Both the position numbers and the translations under genes were made by a program. The notes beneath the pieces were generated by a model. It did not search any database, had not been told where the DNA came from, and saw only the letters and a list, made by a program, of their open reading frames with translations. Below, in pieces: positions 16,838-28,449 of a DNA stretch of 64,000 nucleotides (its first letter is position 1; each line of letters starts with the position of its first letter). Where the stretch lies: NCBI GenBank assembly GCA_016791045.1, contig JAEUNO010000005.1, forward strand, positions 84,823 through 148,822, written 5' to 3'. This DNA comes from Methyloversatilis sp. GTDB taxonomy: Bacteria > Pseudomonadota > Gammaproteobacteria > Burkholderiales > Rhodocyclaceae.

Positions 16838-17794
16838 TCACTCCACGGCGACTTCCGGCACCTTGAAGCCGACGCGATCGCGCCCGCCGGACTTGGCGGC
16901 GTAGAGCGCAAAGTCGGCTTCCGCGAGCAGACTTTGCGGACCGCCGCTTTCCTGGCCGGGTGTCGTGCTGGCGACGCCGACGCTGATGGTCAGCGTGCCG
17001 CCCGATACCGCGCGATGTTCGATGCCGAGCGCCCGGATCGAGTCGCACAGGCCCTCGCCGACCCGGCGCGCACCGCTCAGATCGGTTTCCGGCAGTACCA
17101 GCGCGAATTCCTCGCCGCCGTAGCGCGCGACCAGATCGCTGGGTCGGCGCGACACCGCGAGCAATGCATTGGCAACACTTTTCAGGCACTCGTCGCCGGC
17201 GATGTGACCGTAGGTGTCGTTGTACTGCTTGAAGTTGTCCACATCGACCAGCGCCAGCGCGATCGGCCGCTTGTAGCGTGCCGCGCGACGCCATTCGCGC
17301 ATGATGGTTTCGTCGAGCTGGCGGCGGTTGGCCAGCCCGGTCAGTCCGTCGAGCGAACTCAGCCGCGTCAGTTCCTGGTTGGCCGCATCGAGCTTGCGCG
17401 TCAGCACCACCAGCGAATAACGCATCTGCAGGATGCGCTGCATGGCGCGCACCTTGGCCGCCAGCACGACTTCACTGACCGGTTTGAACAGGTAATCGTC
17501 ACCGCCCGCGGTGATGCCCTGGACCAGGTCGGTGTCGGCGGTACGGGCGGTCAGAAAGAGGATGGGTGTCCATTCGCCGGACTGTTCGATGGCGCGGATG
17601 CGTCGCGCGACCTCGTAGCCGTCGATGCCCGGCAGCACCACGTCGAGCAGCACGATGTCCGGGTTGTGTTCGCGAAAGGCGGCAATGCCGGCTTCACCGT
17701 CGGTGGCGGCGATGGGCAGAATGCCCATCCGCTCGAGATGCTGACTGATGACGGCGAGCCCCGTCTGGGAATCTTCAATGATCAGCGCTTTCAT
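16838..17794 (-). CDS. Response regulator with GGDEF domain (diguanylate cyclase, PleD-like)
   Basis: This 318-residue protein has an N-terminal receiver domain (Asp51 in LLDVVLPGIDGYE as the phosphoacceptor, TAGGDDYLFKPV with the conserved Lys). A C-terminal GGDEF domain follows. The active site reads RYGGEEFALV and is preceded by R-P-S-D, an RxxD product-inhibition site. It should make cyclic di-GMP when phosphorylated. The start is the second of two close ATGs, with AAGGG seven bases upstream. No sensor kinase is adjacent. It lies next to the exosortase-substrate gene, so it may tune surface or biofilm functions. Confidence 0.92.
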   Translation of the reverse strand: MKALIIEDSQTGLAVISQHLERMGILPIAATDGEAGIAAFREHNPDIVLLDVVLPGIDGYEVARRIRAIEQSGEWTPILFLTARTADTDLVQGITAGGDDYLFKPVSEVVLAAKVRAMQRILQMRYSLVVLTRKLDAANQELTRLSSLDGLTGLANRRQLDETIMREWRRAARYKRPIALALVDVDNFKQYNDTYGHIAGDECLKSVANALLAVSRRPSDLVARYGGEEFALVLPETDLSGARRVGEGLCDSIRALGIEHRAVSGGTLTISVGVASTTPGQESGGPQSLLAEADFALYAAKSGGRDRVGFKVPEVAVE

Positions 17795-17992
17795 GGACAT
17801 ACCCTTTTTTTTCGCATCATAAGCCACGTGCGCGCCGCGCGTGCGGGTGTCTGACGAAACGAAACTAACCGTTGCCCGCGCGGTCCGTCACCGGTCTCTT
17901 CATCGGTTCATCAACGCCGGCAGCGTCCGCAATCAGGTTTGACGCTGCATGCTCCGGATGGCTAGCATTCGGGGTTTGGCTCTTTCGCAGCA

Positions 17993-19495
17993 ATGCCGCC
18001 TCTCATCGACTCCCTCCTGCGCCGCGCCGCGATCCTGCTGTCGGGCCTGCTGCTCGCCGGCTGCGCGGCCACCGGCGTGGTCAGCGAGAATGCCGGCGAC
18101 GCGCCCGTTGCACGGTCGTCCGTCAGCACGCCGGATCGCAGCCGGGTCACGAAGAAGCCGGGGGACACCAGCCGTACGCCGGGCATCAAACCGGGCAAGG
18201 CCGAACCCATCCCCTTCCCGGAACCGACCGAAATCGTCCGGGCACCGGAAGACGAAATCAAGCCGGTTGATCTCACCCTGGCGCCGGATGACCTGTGGGA
18301 GCGCATCCGCAAGGGCTTCGGCATGGCGGACCTCGACCACCCGCTGGTCGCCGAGCACCAGGCCTGGTACCTGAACCGCCCGGACTACTTCCGCCGCATG
18401 TCGGAACGGGGCCGGCGCTACATGTTCCACATCGTCGAAGAGATCGAGCGGCGCGGACTGCCGACCGAACTGGCGCTGCTGCCGATGGTGGAAAGCGCCT
18501 ACAACCCCGAGGCGCTGTCGGTCGCCAAGGCGTCCGGCCTCTGGCAGTTCATCCCGTCCACCGGCAAGCTTTACGGGCTCGAGCAGAATGCACAGCGCGA
18601 CGACCGGCGCGATATCGTTGCGTCGACCCAGGCGGCGCTCGAATACCTGCAGAAGATCTACGAAATGCACGGCGACTGGCATCTGGCGCTGGCCTCCTAC
18701 AACTGGGGCGAAGGCGCGGTCGGGCGCGCCGTGCTGCGCAACCAGGCGGCCGGCCTGCCGACCGACTATGCCTCGCTGAACATGCCGGCCGAAACACGCC
18801 ATTACGTACCCAAGCTGCAGGCGCTGAAGAACATCATCGCGCAGCCCGAACTGTTCGGAATCGAACTCGAGTCGGTCGAAAACAAGCCCTATTTCGCCCA
18901 GGTCGCCGAAGCGCCATCGATGGACCTGGCCACGGCCGCCCGGCTGGCCGACGTGCCGGTGGCCGAAATCAAGGCGCTCAACCCGCAGCACAAGCGACCG
19001 GTCATCCGGACCGGCAAGGGCGGTGCGCAGCTGGTGCTGCCTGCGCACGCCGTCGACACCTTCATGGCCAATCTGGACAACCGCAACCCGGACGCCGCAC
19101 CGACCGCCGGCGCGCCGTGGCGGACCTACACGCTGGGCCCGAAGGAAACACTGGCGACGGTGATCCGCCGCTTCGGCGTCAGCGAATGGCGGCTGCGCCG
19201 CTTCAACGGCCTGTCGCCGACCGTGCGCATCGGCCCGGGCAGCACGCTGCTGGTGCCGGACGAGAACAGCAGCCTGTCGCTCGACGGCGGCAATGCCGAA
19301 GAAGCACCGCGGCTCGGCGTGGACAAGCCGAAATACAAGCGCGTGAAACGCAACGGCCGCTGGGTGAATGTACCGGTCACACCCGCCGCCGGCAGCAAGG
19401 CCGTGAAGCCGGGGGTGCAGAAGAGGAAGGTCAGCGCGCCGCCGGCACGGAAGAAGACGGTGATTCCGGCTGGAAAGTCAGCGACGGGAAAGTAG
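17993..19495 (+). CDS. mltD: Membrane-bound lytic murein transglycosylase D-like
   Basis: The protein is 500 residues: a lipoprotein signal peptide with lipobox LLAGC (Cys24), then an SLT domain, then LysM-type repeats. The SLT catalytic Glu is in LPMVESAYNPEALS, followed by GLWQFIPSTGKLYGL and LASYNWGEGAV, the standard MltD motifs. The C-terminal part contains at least one LysM-like repeat (YTLGPKETLATVIRRFGVS) and a Lys/Arg-rich tail. It cleaves glycan strands, making 1,6-anhydromuropeptides. The gene is usually found close to gloB in related bacteria; here two inserted genes separate them. Confidence 0.93.
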   Translation: MPPLIDSLLRRAAILLSGLLLAGCAATGVVSENAGDAPVARSSVSTPDRSRVTKKPGDTSRTPGIKPGKAEPIPFPEPTEIVRAPEDEIKPVDLTLAPDDLWERIRKGFGMADLDHPLVAEHQAWYLNRPDYFRRMSERGRRYMFHIVEEIERRGLPTELALLPMVESAYNPEALSVAKASGLWQFIPSTGKLYGLEQNAQRDDRRDIVASTQAALEYLQKIYEMHGDWHLALASYNWGEGAVGRAVLRNQAAGLPTDYASLNMPAETRHYVPKLQALKNIIAQPELFGIELESVENKPYFAQVAEAPSMDLATAARLADVPVAEIKALNPQHKRPVIRTGKGGAQLVLPAHAVDTFMANLDNRNPDAAPTAGAPWRTYTLGPKETLATVIRRFGVSEWRLRRFNGLSPTVRIGPGSTLLVPDENSSLSLDGGNAEEAPRLGVDKPKYKRVKRNGRWVNVPVTPAAGSKAVKPGVQKRKVSAPPARKKTVIPAGKSATGK

Positions 19496-19733
19496 CGGTC
19501 GGGCCTGCAACCTGTGGGGCTGTCCTTGTGGGCGCGGCGGCCCCGCCGCGCTACGCACTCTGCACAACGATGGTCACGGCTCCATCGCGGCGAGGGCGGC
19601 GCGGGGGTTTCGGCGAGCACTGCTCGCCGCCCGCAGAGCCGGCTGGCCATGCAGGGCCAGCCGTGGATTGCCGCTCCCACAAAACCTTCGCTCCGCTCCC
19701 CAAAGCATCGCCGTGCAGTTCGCCGCGAAGCGT

Positions 19734-21754
<2,021 letters not shown>

Positions 21755-21758
<4 letters not shown>

Positions 21759-23200
21759 GCTGCCACCTTCTTCAGGATGCGCCGCGCGCGCCACTGGAAG
21801 CGCGGATCGAAGGCGTCGCGCACCGCGTCGGCGAACAGGTTGGCTGCCAGCACCAGCGCCAGCATCAGTACGAAGGCGGCGGCGAGCGACCACCACACGA
21901 CCGGCTCGCGCGACAGCTCCAGACGCGCGGCATTGATCATCGTGCCGAAGCTGTTCATCGAACTGTCGACGCCGATGCCGATGTAGGACAGCACGGCTTC
22001 GGACAGCACCAGACCGGAGAAATCCATCACCAGCGCGATCAGCACGATGTGCATCAGATTGGGCAGGATGTGGCGGGCCATGATGCGTGCGTCGCCGACG
22101 CCGAAGGCGCGTGCCGCCTGCACGTAATCGAGTTCGCGCAGCTTCAGCGTCTCGGCGCGCAGCAGCCGGCACAGGCCGGTCCATGAGGTGAGGCCGAGGA
22201 TGAAGCACAGCGCCAGCAGCCGGGCGTCGGCGCGTTCGGCGGCGGTTTCGAACCATTCGGGGTGGGTATCGATGATGACCTGCATCATCAGCACCATGGC
22301 GGCAATCAGCAGCACGCCGGGGATGGAGTTGAGCACGGTGTAGAGGTACTGGATCGCGTCGTCCCACCAGCCGCCACGAAAGCCCGCGATCAGGCCGAGC
22401 GCGACCGCCAGCGGCAGCGTCACCAGCGTGGTCAGGGTGCCGATCAGCAGCGCGGTGCGCACCGATTTCAGCGACAGGTAGAGCACGTCCTGCCCGACCT
22501 TGTCGGTGCCGAACACGTGGTAACCCGCGGCCCAGGCTGCGGTGACGCCGCCGATCACGCACAGCACGGCCAGCGTCACGAACACGGCGCGCCAGGCGAT
22601 CGGCCGGGTCGTCGCGGTGTCCGGCCGCCACACGGTGCGGCAGGTGGCGCCGTAGGGTGCACCGCGCGCGAGCGCCATCCATCCGACCGCCACACCGACC
22701 ACCACCGCCCACAGCAGCAGGCCGTAGAACGCACCGCTCGCGGCGCGACGCGCGAGATCGCTGTCGCGTCCGGCCACCTCTTCAAGGTGCGCGCCACCCC
22801 ACTTCAGCCGCGGGTAGTCGCGCGTCTGCACGCCGTCGCGCTCCATCGTTTCCTTCGCGAAGGCGTGCGTGGCCAGCGGCGCGGAGTAGGTCTTTTCCTT
22901 GTTCAGCCGCAGGTCGGCCACCAGCGCGTCGAGCGCCGACAGTACCTCGGGCGCGTACTGCACTTCGCTGCTGCCTTCCTGAGCCGGCAACCGTGGCTGG
23001 TAGTGCAGGGAATCGAGCAGGCCGACACTGACGAAGGCCGCCAGTATCGTCGCCGACGCCATCGCCACGCCCGACTCACCCACCCGCCGCCAGGCGCGGC
23101 GCAGGTAATCCTGCCGACGGCAGTAGACGGCGAGCGCAATGCAGCCGGCCACCATCGCCCACAGCAGGATGTCGGACCACAGGAAAACCGGGCGGAACAT
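21755..23200 (-). CDS. Oligopeptide ABC transporter permease (YejE/DppC-like)
   Basis: The protein is 481 residues, much longer than the usual ~300-340. Two N-terminal membrane segments flank an extra ~130-residue extracytoplasmic region (with SSEVQYAPEVLSALDALVAD). The canonical six-helix permease follows, starting at VFGTDKVGQDVLYLSL. The coupling loop is RAFGVGDARIMARHILPN. GTG or later starts are possible but the ATG at 23200 has GAGGAT eight bases upstream. The extension may help dock the substrate-binding lipoprotein. It is coupled to the ATPase gene downstream. Confidence 0.9.
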
Positions 23201-23375
23201 CAATGCGGCATCCTCCGCACAGTCGCGGCCGCGCCGCCCGCAGGGCCGCCCCAAGGGCGAGCGCAGCCCCCTCGGCGGGGGTGAGGCCGGGGTTGCGCAG
23301 CGCATGCGCTGCGCCGGCCGAACGGGCCGGCTTCGCAAAGCCGGCCCTGTGCGAACGCAGTGAGCGTGGGGGCCG

Positions 23376-24353
23376 TCATTTCAGCCTCACCCGCGGATCG
23401 ACCAGCGTGTAGGAAATGTCGGTCAGCAGCAGACCGACGATGTAGAGCACCGAGCCGATGAACACCATGGAGCGCACCACGGCGAAATCCTGCGAGCCGA
23501 TGGCGTCGATGGTGTAGCTGCCCAGCCCCGGAATGCCGAAAAAGCTCTCGAGCAGCAGCGAACCCATGAACAGCAGCGGAATGACCACCACCACGCCGGT
23601 CAGGATGGGGATCATCGCGTTCTTCAGCACATGCCGGAACAGCACGTGCAGTTCCGACAGGCCCTTGGCGCGCGCCGTGCGCACGTAGTCCTTGTTGATC
23701 TCTTCGAGGAACAGCGTGCGGTACCAGCGCGCCGACGCCCCGATGCCGCCGACCACGCTGATCAGCACCGGCAGGATGAGGAACTTGCCGGCGTCCAGCC
23801 CGCCGCTGTAGCCGGAAATCGGCACCAGATTCCACACCTTGCTGACCAGATACTGGCCGCCGATGATGTAGAACAGCCCGGAAATGGACATCGCCGCCAC
23901 GCACAGCACCACACCGCCGACATCCAGCGCGGTGTTGCGGAAGAACACCAGCAGCAGCGCGAAACTGACGGTGACGAACAGACCGAGGATGAAGGTCGGA
24001 ATCGCGATGGCGAGGCTGGGCCCCATGCGGCTCCTGATTTCCAGCGCGATGTCGCGGCCGTCGTCGGCGCGACCGAAGTCCAGCGCGAACATGCGCACCG
24101 ACTTGTCGAACAGGATGGTGTCGGTCGCCTTCGCCACACCCGGCGCGGCGGCATTCCACACCAGCGGCTTGTCATAGCCGCGCTCGGCCTTCCACTTCTC
24201 GATCGCCTCCGGCGTCACCCGCTTCGCACCCAGCTGCATGCGCGCGATGTCGTCCGGCGAATTGACGACGAAGAACAGCAGGAAGGTGATCAGGTTCACC
24301 CCGATCAGGATGGGAATGGCATAGAGCAGCCGGCGGATGATGTAGGCGATCAT
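23376..24353 (-). CDS. Oligopeptide ABC transporter permease (YejB/DppB-like)
   Basis: The 325-residue membrane protein begins MIAYIIRRLLYAIPILIGVN, the typical DppB/YejB N-terminal helix. The coupling loop ARAKGLSELHVLFRHVLKNA is near residue 220, and ESFFGIPGLGSYTIDAI is near the end. It forms the heterodimeric channel with the YejE-like subunit. It follows the binding protein after a 200-bp gap with a large inverted repeat, which may lower its expression relative to the binding protein. A 175-bp GC-rich gap with small hairpins separates it from the next permease. Confidence 0.92.
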   Translation of the reverse strand: MIAYIIRRLLYAIPILIGVNLITFLLFFVVNSPDDIARMQLGAKRVTPEAIEKWKAERGYDKPLVWNAAAPGVAKATDTILFDKSVRMFALDFGRADDGRDIALEIRSRMGPSLAIAIPTFILGLFVTVSFALLLVFFRNTALDVGGVVLCVAAMSISGLFYIIGGQYLVSKVWNLVPISGYSGGLDAGKFLILPVLISVVGGIGASARWYRTLFLEEINKDYVRTARAKGLSELHVLFRHVLKNAMIPILTGVVVVIPLLFMGSLLLESFFGIPGLGSYTIDAIGSQDFAVVRSMVFIGSVLYIVGLLLTDISYTLVDPRVRLK

Positions 24354-24431
24354 CGGGTCAGCCTCCTGCAGTCGCAGGCGAGGCCCGCGATGCGCAAGGC
24401 AGCGCCCGCAGCATCGTCGATCGACGCGCTG

Positions 24432-24507
24432 TCGCCTGCAGGGCAGGCTCCTGCGAAAACCCTGCAGCTTTCGGCACGCCTGTCGCAGGAGCCTGCCCTG
24501 CAGGCGA
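24432..24507. repeat. Perfect 25-bp inverted repeat (REPIN-like hairpin)
   Basis: Arms at 24432-24456 (TCGCCTGCAGGGCAGGCTCC plus TGCGA) and 24483-24507 are exact reverse complements around a 26-base loop. It lies inside the ABC operon between the binding protein and the first permease. The arm sequence G-C-AGGAGC...GGCGA resembles the GTAGGAGC...TCGCGAT modules of the 107-bp arrays, so it may be a diverged member of the same repeat family. In mRNA it would form a very stable stem that could protect the upstream message. Confidence 0.85.
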
Positions 24508-24552
24508 TCCCGGCGGACAATCCCGTGACACCAGCCCGGGCCAGCGACGTCC

Positions 24553-26733
24553 TCATGCCGCCGCCCCCACGGCGCGCGCCTGTTCCGAGCGCTTCCAGTG
24601 ACGCCACGCCGGCCACACCAGTGCAAGCAGCAGCAGCGCGCCGGCGAACAGAGGCCAGCGCACCGGGCGGTTCCATTCGGCGCGCTTCGCTTCGCGCAGC
24701 GCCGGGTCGATGCGGGTGTATTTCATCGTGTTGTTGGCCACGGTCGACGGTTTGCGGTTGAACACCCAGCTGTGTTCCAGGCCGTAGCTCTTCGGGTGGA
24801 AGCCCCACACCCAGGGTGCGTCGTGCTGCAGGATGGCCAGCATGCGGTCAAGGATGGCCTGCCGCTCCGGGCTGTTGTCCATCGCCTTCATCTTCTCGAA
24901 CAGGCGGTCGAATTCGGCGTTCTCGTAATTTGCCGCATTTTCGCCCTGCACCTTCACCTTCGACTGCGGGCCGTAGAGCAGGAACAGGAAATTCTCCGGG
25001 TCCGGGTAGTCGGCGTTCCAGCCCCAGAAGAAAAGTTGGGCGGCGCCCTTGCGCACCTTTTCCTGGAAGCGGTTGTAGTCGGTGCTGCGCACCACGAGCT
25101 GCACGCCCAGACGTTCGAACTGCTTGGTCAGCCAGTCGATGCGCGCCTTGCTGCCCAGACCGGTGCCGGTGGTGTCGAGATTGACCACCAGTGCTTCGCC
25201 GGTCTTCGCGTCACGACCGTTCGGCCAGCCCGCTTCGGCCAGCAACCGCTTCGCATCATCGATCGGCTTGCGCTGTGGCGCGTTGCCCACCCACGTGTAC
25301 ATCTGCGGATTCATGCCTTCGCGACCGTCGCGGTAACCGAAGATGCCCGGCGGCAGCGGCGACTGGGCCGGCAGGCCGCGGCCGTTCTGGAAGATGGAAA
25401 TGAACTCCTCCTGGTCGAGCGCAATGCCGATGGCCTGACGCAGCTTGCGGCCGCGCTCTGCCATGCCGCCGACCACCGGGTCGAGCATGTTGAAGCCCAT
25501 GTACATCGTGGACGTGGATACCGAGGTCTGCAGCCGGATGCCCTGCGCCCGCATGCTGTCGCTCAGGCTGACCTCGCCGGTCTGGCCGAACTGCACCGCC
25601 TGGTCGAAGGAATCGGAACTGATGCCGGACGCGTCGTAATAGCCCTGCAGGAACTTGTTCCAGTACGGAATCTGTTCCTTTTCGCGCGTGAATACGATCT
25701 GTTCCACGAGCGGCAGGCGCTTGCCGCAGTCGGCCAGCAGGCCGGCTTCGCGGTCGCCCTCCTCGCCCTCGCACGGATAGGCTTCTTCGCGGAAATTCGG
25801 GTTGCGCGTCAGCACCATGCGCGCGTTCGGATTGTTCTCGCTGAGCATGTAGGGGCCGGTGCCGATCGGATACCAGTCGAGCGTGAGATTGCGTTCGGCC
25901 ATGCCGGGCTGGGCGTGGAACAGGTCGGCCTCCCACGGCACCGGCGCGAAGAAGGGCATGGCGAGCCAGTACAGGAACTGCGGGTACTTGCCCTTCAGGC
26001 GGATGCGGTAGGTGTGGCGGTCGATCACCTCGACGCCCGGCAGCGCGTGCTGGCGCAGGTCCAGCCAGGCGCCGGGCGGCAATGTCTTCGCGGCATCCTT
26101 CAGCGTGTCGCCGAACTCCTTCAGGCCGACGATGTAGTCGCTCATCAGGCCGAAAATCGGCGAATGCAGGCCCGGATGGGCCAGCCGCTTGATCTGGTAG
26201 GCGTAGTCGGCGGCTTCGAGCTCGCGCGAGCCGGTCTGTTCGAAGTCGTACAGCGTCAGCCGCGGGCCCGGGCCACCCGAGTGGTAGAGGTAACGGCCGG
26301 CTTCGTCGCGCGCCAGCGCCGGATGCGGCTGATAGCGGATGCCCGGCCTGATGCGGATGTCGTACACCGACTCGGCGATGTCGGCCGCCGGCGCATCGGC
26401 GGACAGCTCGCGGCCGTCGCGGTCGTAGAAGCGCGGCTGCGGCATCGCCTCGGCCGTGGCGGTGGTCAGTTCGAACGGTCGCTTGAGGTAGTGATACTGC
26501 AGCGGCGCCTCGTAGATCTGCGCCGTGAAGGTGATTTCGTTTTCGCTGTAGGACTGCACCGGATCAAGGTGCTTGGGCGGGTCGGTGAAGGCCGTATACA
26601 GAATGTTTCGACCCGTCTCCGCCGCCGGATAAGGATTGTTCCAGACCTCGCCGCAGCCACTGAGCAGCATGGAAGCCATGGACGCGGCCAGCAGTCGGCA
26701 CAGGGAGCGATGCAGCGGTCGCAGTCGGATCAT
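24553..26733 (-). CDS. Oligopeptide ABC transporter substrate-binding lipoprotein
   Basis: This 726-residue protein is an SBP_bac_5 family binding protein. A signal peptide with lipobox LLSGC ends near residue 27, and the mature protein begins with YTAFTDPPKHLDPVQSYSEN. It is longer than DppA/YejA (~530-600). Unusually it ends with a hydrophobic helix (WPLFAGALLLLALVWPAW) and a basic tail, so it may be tethered at both ends. It is the first gene of the leftward operon SBP - permease - permease - double ATPase. The upstream gene is divergent. Confidence 0.9.
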   Translation of the reverse strand: MIRLRPLHRSLCRLLAASMASMLLSGCGEVWNNPYPAAETGRNILYTAFTDPPKHLDPVQSYSENEITFTAQIYEAPLQYHYLKRPFELTTATAEAMPQPRFYDRDGRELSADAPAADIAESVYDIRIRPGIRYQPHPALARDEAGRYLYHSGGPGPRLTLYDFEQTGSRELEAADYAYQIKRLAHPGLHSPIFGLMSDYIVGLKEFGDTLKDAAKTLPPGAWLDLRQHALPGVEVIDRHTYRIRLKGKYPQFLYWLAMPFFAPVPWEADLFHAQPGMAERNLTLDWYPIGTGPYMLSENNPNARMVLTRNPNFREEAYPCEGEEGDREAGLLADCGKRLPLVEQIVFTREKEQIPYWNKFLQGYYDASGISSDSFDQAVQFGQTGEVSLSDSMRAQGIRLQTSVSTSTMYMGFNMLDPVVGGMAERGRKLRQAIGIALDQEEFISIFQNGRGLPAQSPLPPGIFGYRDGREGMNPQMYTWVGNAPQRKPIDDAKRLLAEAGWPNGRDAKTGEALVVNLDTTGTGLGSKARIDWLTKQFERLGVQLVVRSTDYNRFQEKVRKGAAQLFFWGWNADYPDPENFLFLLYGPQSKVKVQGENAANYENAEFDRLFEKMKAMDNSPERQAILDRMLAILQHDAPWVWGFHPKSYGLEHSWVFNRKPSTVANNTMKYTRIDPALREAKRAEWNRPVRWPLFAGALLLLALVWPAWRHWKRSEQARAVGAAA

Positions 26734-26902
26734 GGGCGGATTGTAGGCGGCGGGGTCCGCTCTATGAGCGGGCCGGCGGAAAAAGGTTTCCCGTGATGCC
26801 CGGCTGACGGGCCTGACGGTCAGGGCTGTCGGTCAACTCGGCGAACCGACGGTGCGACGATCGGTCTAGGATGCAGATGATGTGTCACCGTGCCGCCCGC
26901 CG

Positions 26903-27817
26903 ATGAATCTGGTCCGTCCCCATGTCCGTCCCCGTATCCGCGCCCTGAAGGCGCTGCTGCCCGCGTTCGCCGTTGCGCTCGCGCTCACCGGCTGCAGCTT
27001 CGTGCAGATGGGCTACAACCAGCTCGACCGCCTGATCGCCTGGCGGCTCGACGACTACCTGCCGATGTATTCGGCGCAGCGTGCAGTGGTCGAGCCGGCG
27101 GTCGCGCGGCTCGTCAACTGGCACTGCGCGACCCAGCTTCCTGCATACTCGGCCTGGCTGCGTACGGTCGATGCCGACATGCGCAACGGTCTGAGCGTGG
27201 CGCGTGCGAATGCGCACATCGGCCAGGCCCTGGGGTTCGGCCACGACATCGCCCGCCGCGCGGCGCGCGAAGTCGGGCCGCTCATGGTGGGCGCCACACC
27301 GGCGCAGATCGAGGCATTCAACAAGCGGATGAAGAAGAGCAACCGTGACTATGTCGAAGATTGGGTCGAACCCCCGCGCGACGAACTCGTGCGCGAGCGC
27401 GCCAAGCGCATGAAGAAGCGCAGCGAGGCCTGGCTGGGCAAGCTCACGCCGGCGCAGCTGACGCTGATCGACGACTGGGCACGCGACGTGCGCAGCAATG
27501 GCGACGATGGCATCGAGACCCGCCGCCGCTGGCAGACGGCGCTGGCAGACGTGCTGGCGCGCCGCAATGCCGAACGCGACGCCGTAATCAGCGACCTCGA
27601 AACACTTTTCGTGTCGCCTGGCGCCGTCTTCACACCGGGCTATGCCGCCGCCTTCGATGCCAACCGTGCCCGCGCGGCCGAGGCGCTGTCTGCGCTGTCG
27701 ACGTCGCTCACGCCAGCGCAGCGCAAGCACCTGCAGAACGAAGCCGCCTCGCTCATCGCCGATATCGAACAGATCGCCTGCCGCCGCAGCGAATCCAGCC
27801 TACAGGCCCGCTCATGA
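26903..27817 (+). CDS. DUF6279 family lipoprotein
   Basis: The 304-residue protein has a lipoprotein signal with lipobox LALTGC and then the DUF6279 hallmark YNQLDRLIAWRLDDYLPM. The rest is all helical with many charged residues (KRMKKRSEAWLGKLTPAQ). Members are predicted outer-membrane or periplasmic lipoproteins of unknown function. The stop overlaps the ATG of the Lon-N gene. A GTG seven codons upstream is an alternative start but lacks a better ribosome site. Confidence 0.8.
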   Translation: MNLVRPHVRPRIRALKALLPAFAVALALTGCSFVQMGYNQLDRLIAWRLDDYLPMYSAQRAVVEPAVARLVNWHCATQLPAYSAWLRTVDADMRNGLSVARANAHIGQALGFGHDIARRAAREVGPLMVGATPAQIEAFNKRMKKSNRDYVEDWVEPPRDELVRERAKRMKKRSEAWLGKLTPAQLTLIDDWARDVRSNGDDGIETRRRWQTALADVLARRNAERDAVISDLETLFVSPGAVFTPGYAAAFDANRARAAEALSALSTSLTPAQRKHLQNEAASLIADIEQIACRRSESSLQARS

Positions 27818-28440
27818 CATCCTCACTCTCTCCCGACGCCATCCCGCTGTTTCCGCTCGGCGTCGTGCTGTTTCCGGACGGCATGCTGCCGCTGCGCATC
27901 TTCGAGGTGCGCTATCTGACGATGATCAAGCAGTGCCACAAGACCGGAAAGCCGTTCGGCGTGGTGGCCCTGACCCAGGGCCAGGACGTGCAGCGCCCCG
28001 GCCCGGCGCCGGGCGAGCGCTTTCACGCCATCGGCACGCTGGCCGAAATCATCGATTACCAGACCCCGCAGCGCGGGCTGATCGAAATCGTCACCCGCGG
28101 CACGTCGCGCTTCAAGGTGACGGCCAGCGAGCAGACACCGCATGGTCTGTGGATGGCCGACATCGACGTGCTGCCGGCCGACCCGCACGTCAAGGTGCCG
28201 TCGGATCTGGCCTATGTCGCGGCCAATCTGGTCCGCATGCTCGAAGTGTTCGAATCGGCCGAGGTGTCGCCCATCCTCGAACCGCGCCGCTTCGACGCCG
28301 CAGGCTGGGTGGCCAACCGCTGGTGCGAACTGCTGCCGGTACCGGCCGAAGACCGCCAGCGCATGATGGAAATGACCGATCCGCTGCTGCGTCTGGAATT
28401 GATCAGCGATCTGCTGGACATGACCGAATTCGGTCGCTGA
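27814..28440 (+). CDS. Lon N-terminal (substrate-binding) domain protein
   Basis: The 208-residue protein has only the N-terminal LON domain: IPLFPLGVVLFPDGMLPLRI followed by FEVRYLTMI at the start, with no ATPase or protease domain. Family members of this length are found alone in many proteobacteria and are thought to bind unfolded protein segments or act as adaptors; the role is not established. It is translationally coupled to the DUF6279 lipoprotein upstream and convergent with the TauE gene. Confidence 0.85.
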   Translation: MTSSLSPDAIPLFPLGVVLFPDGMLPLRIFEVRYLTMIKQCHKTGKPFGVVALTQGQDVQRPGPAPGERFHAIGTLAEIIDYQTPQRGLIEIVTRGTSRFKVTASEQTPHGLWMADIDVLPADPHVKVPSDLAYVAANLVRMLEVFESAEVSPILEPRRFDAAGWVANRWCELLPVPAEDRQRMMEMTDPLLRLELISDLLDMTEFGR

Positions 28441-28449
28441 ACGCACACG

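Noticed and set aside
21759-22712. N-terminal extension of the double ATPase through the permease gene
   Set aside because: The extension is an out-of-frame reading of the permease; the ATG at 21758 overlaps the permease stop as expected for coupling.
24598-26796. Long open frame antisense to the peptide-binding lipoprotein
   Set aside because: Shadow frame of a real gene; no domain or ribosome site.
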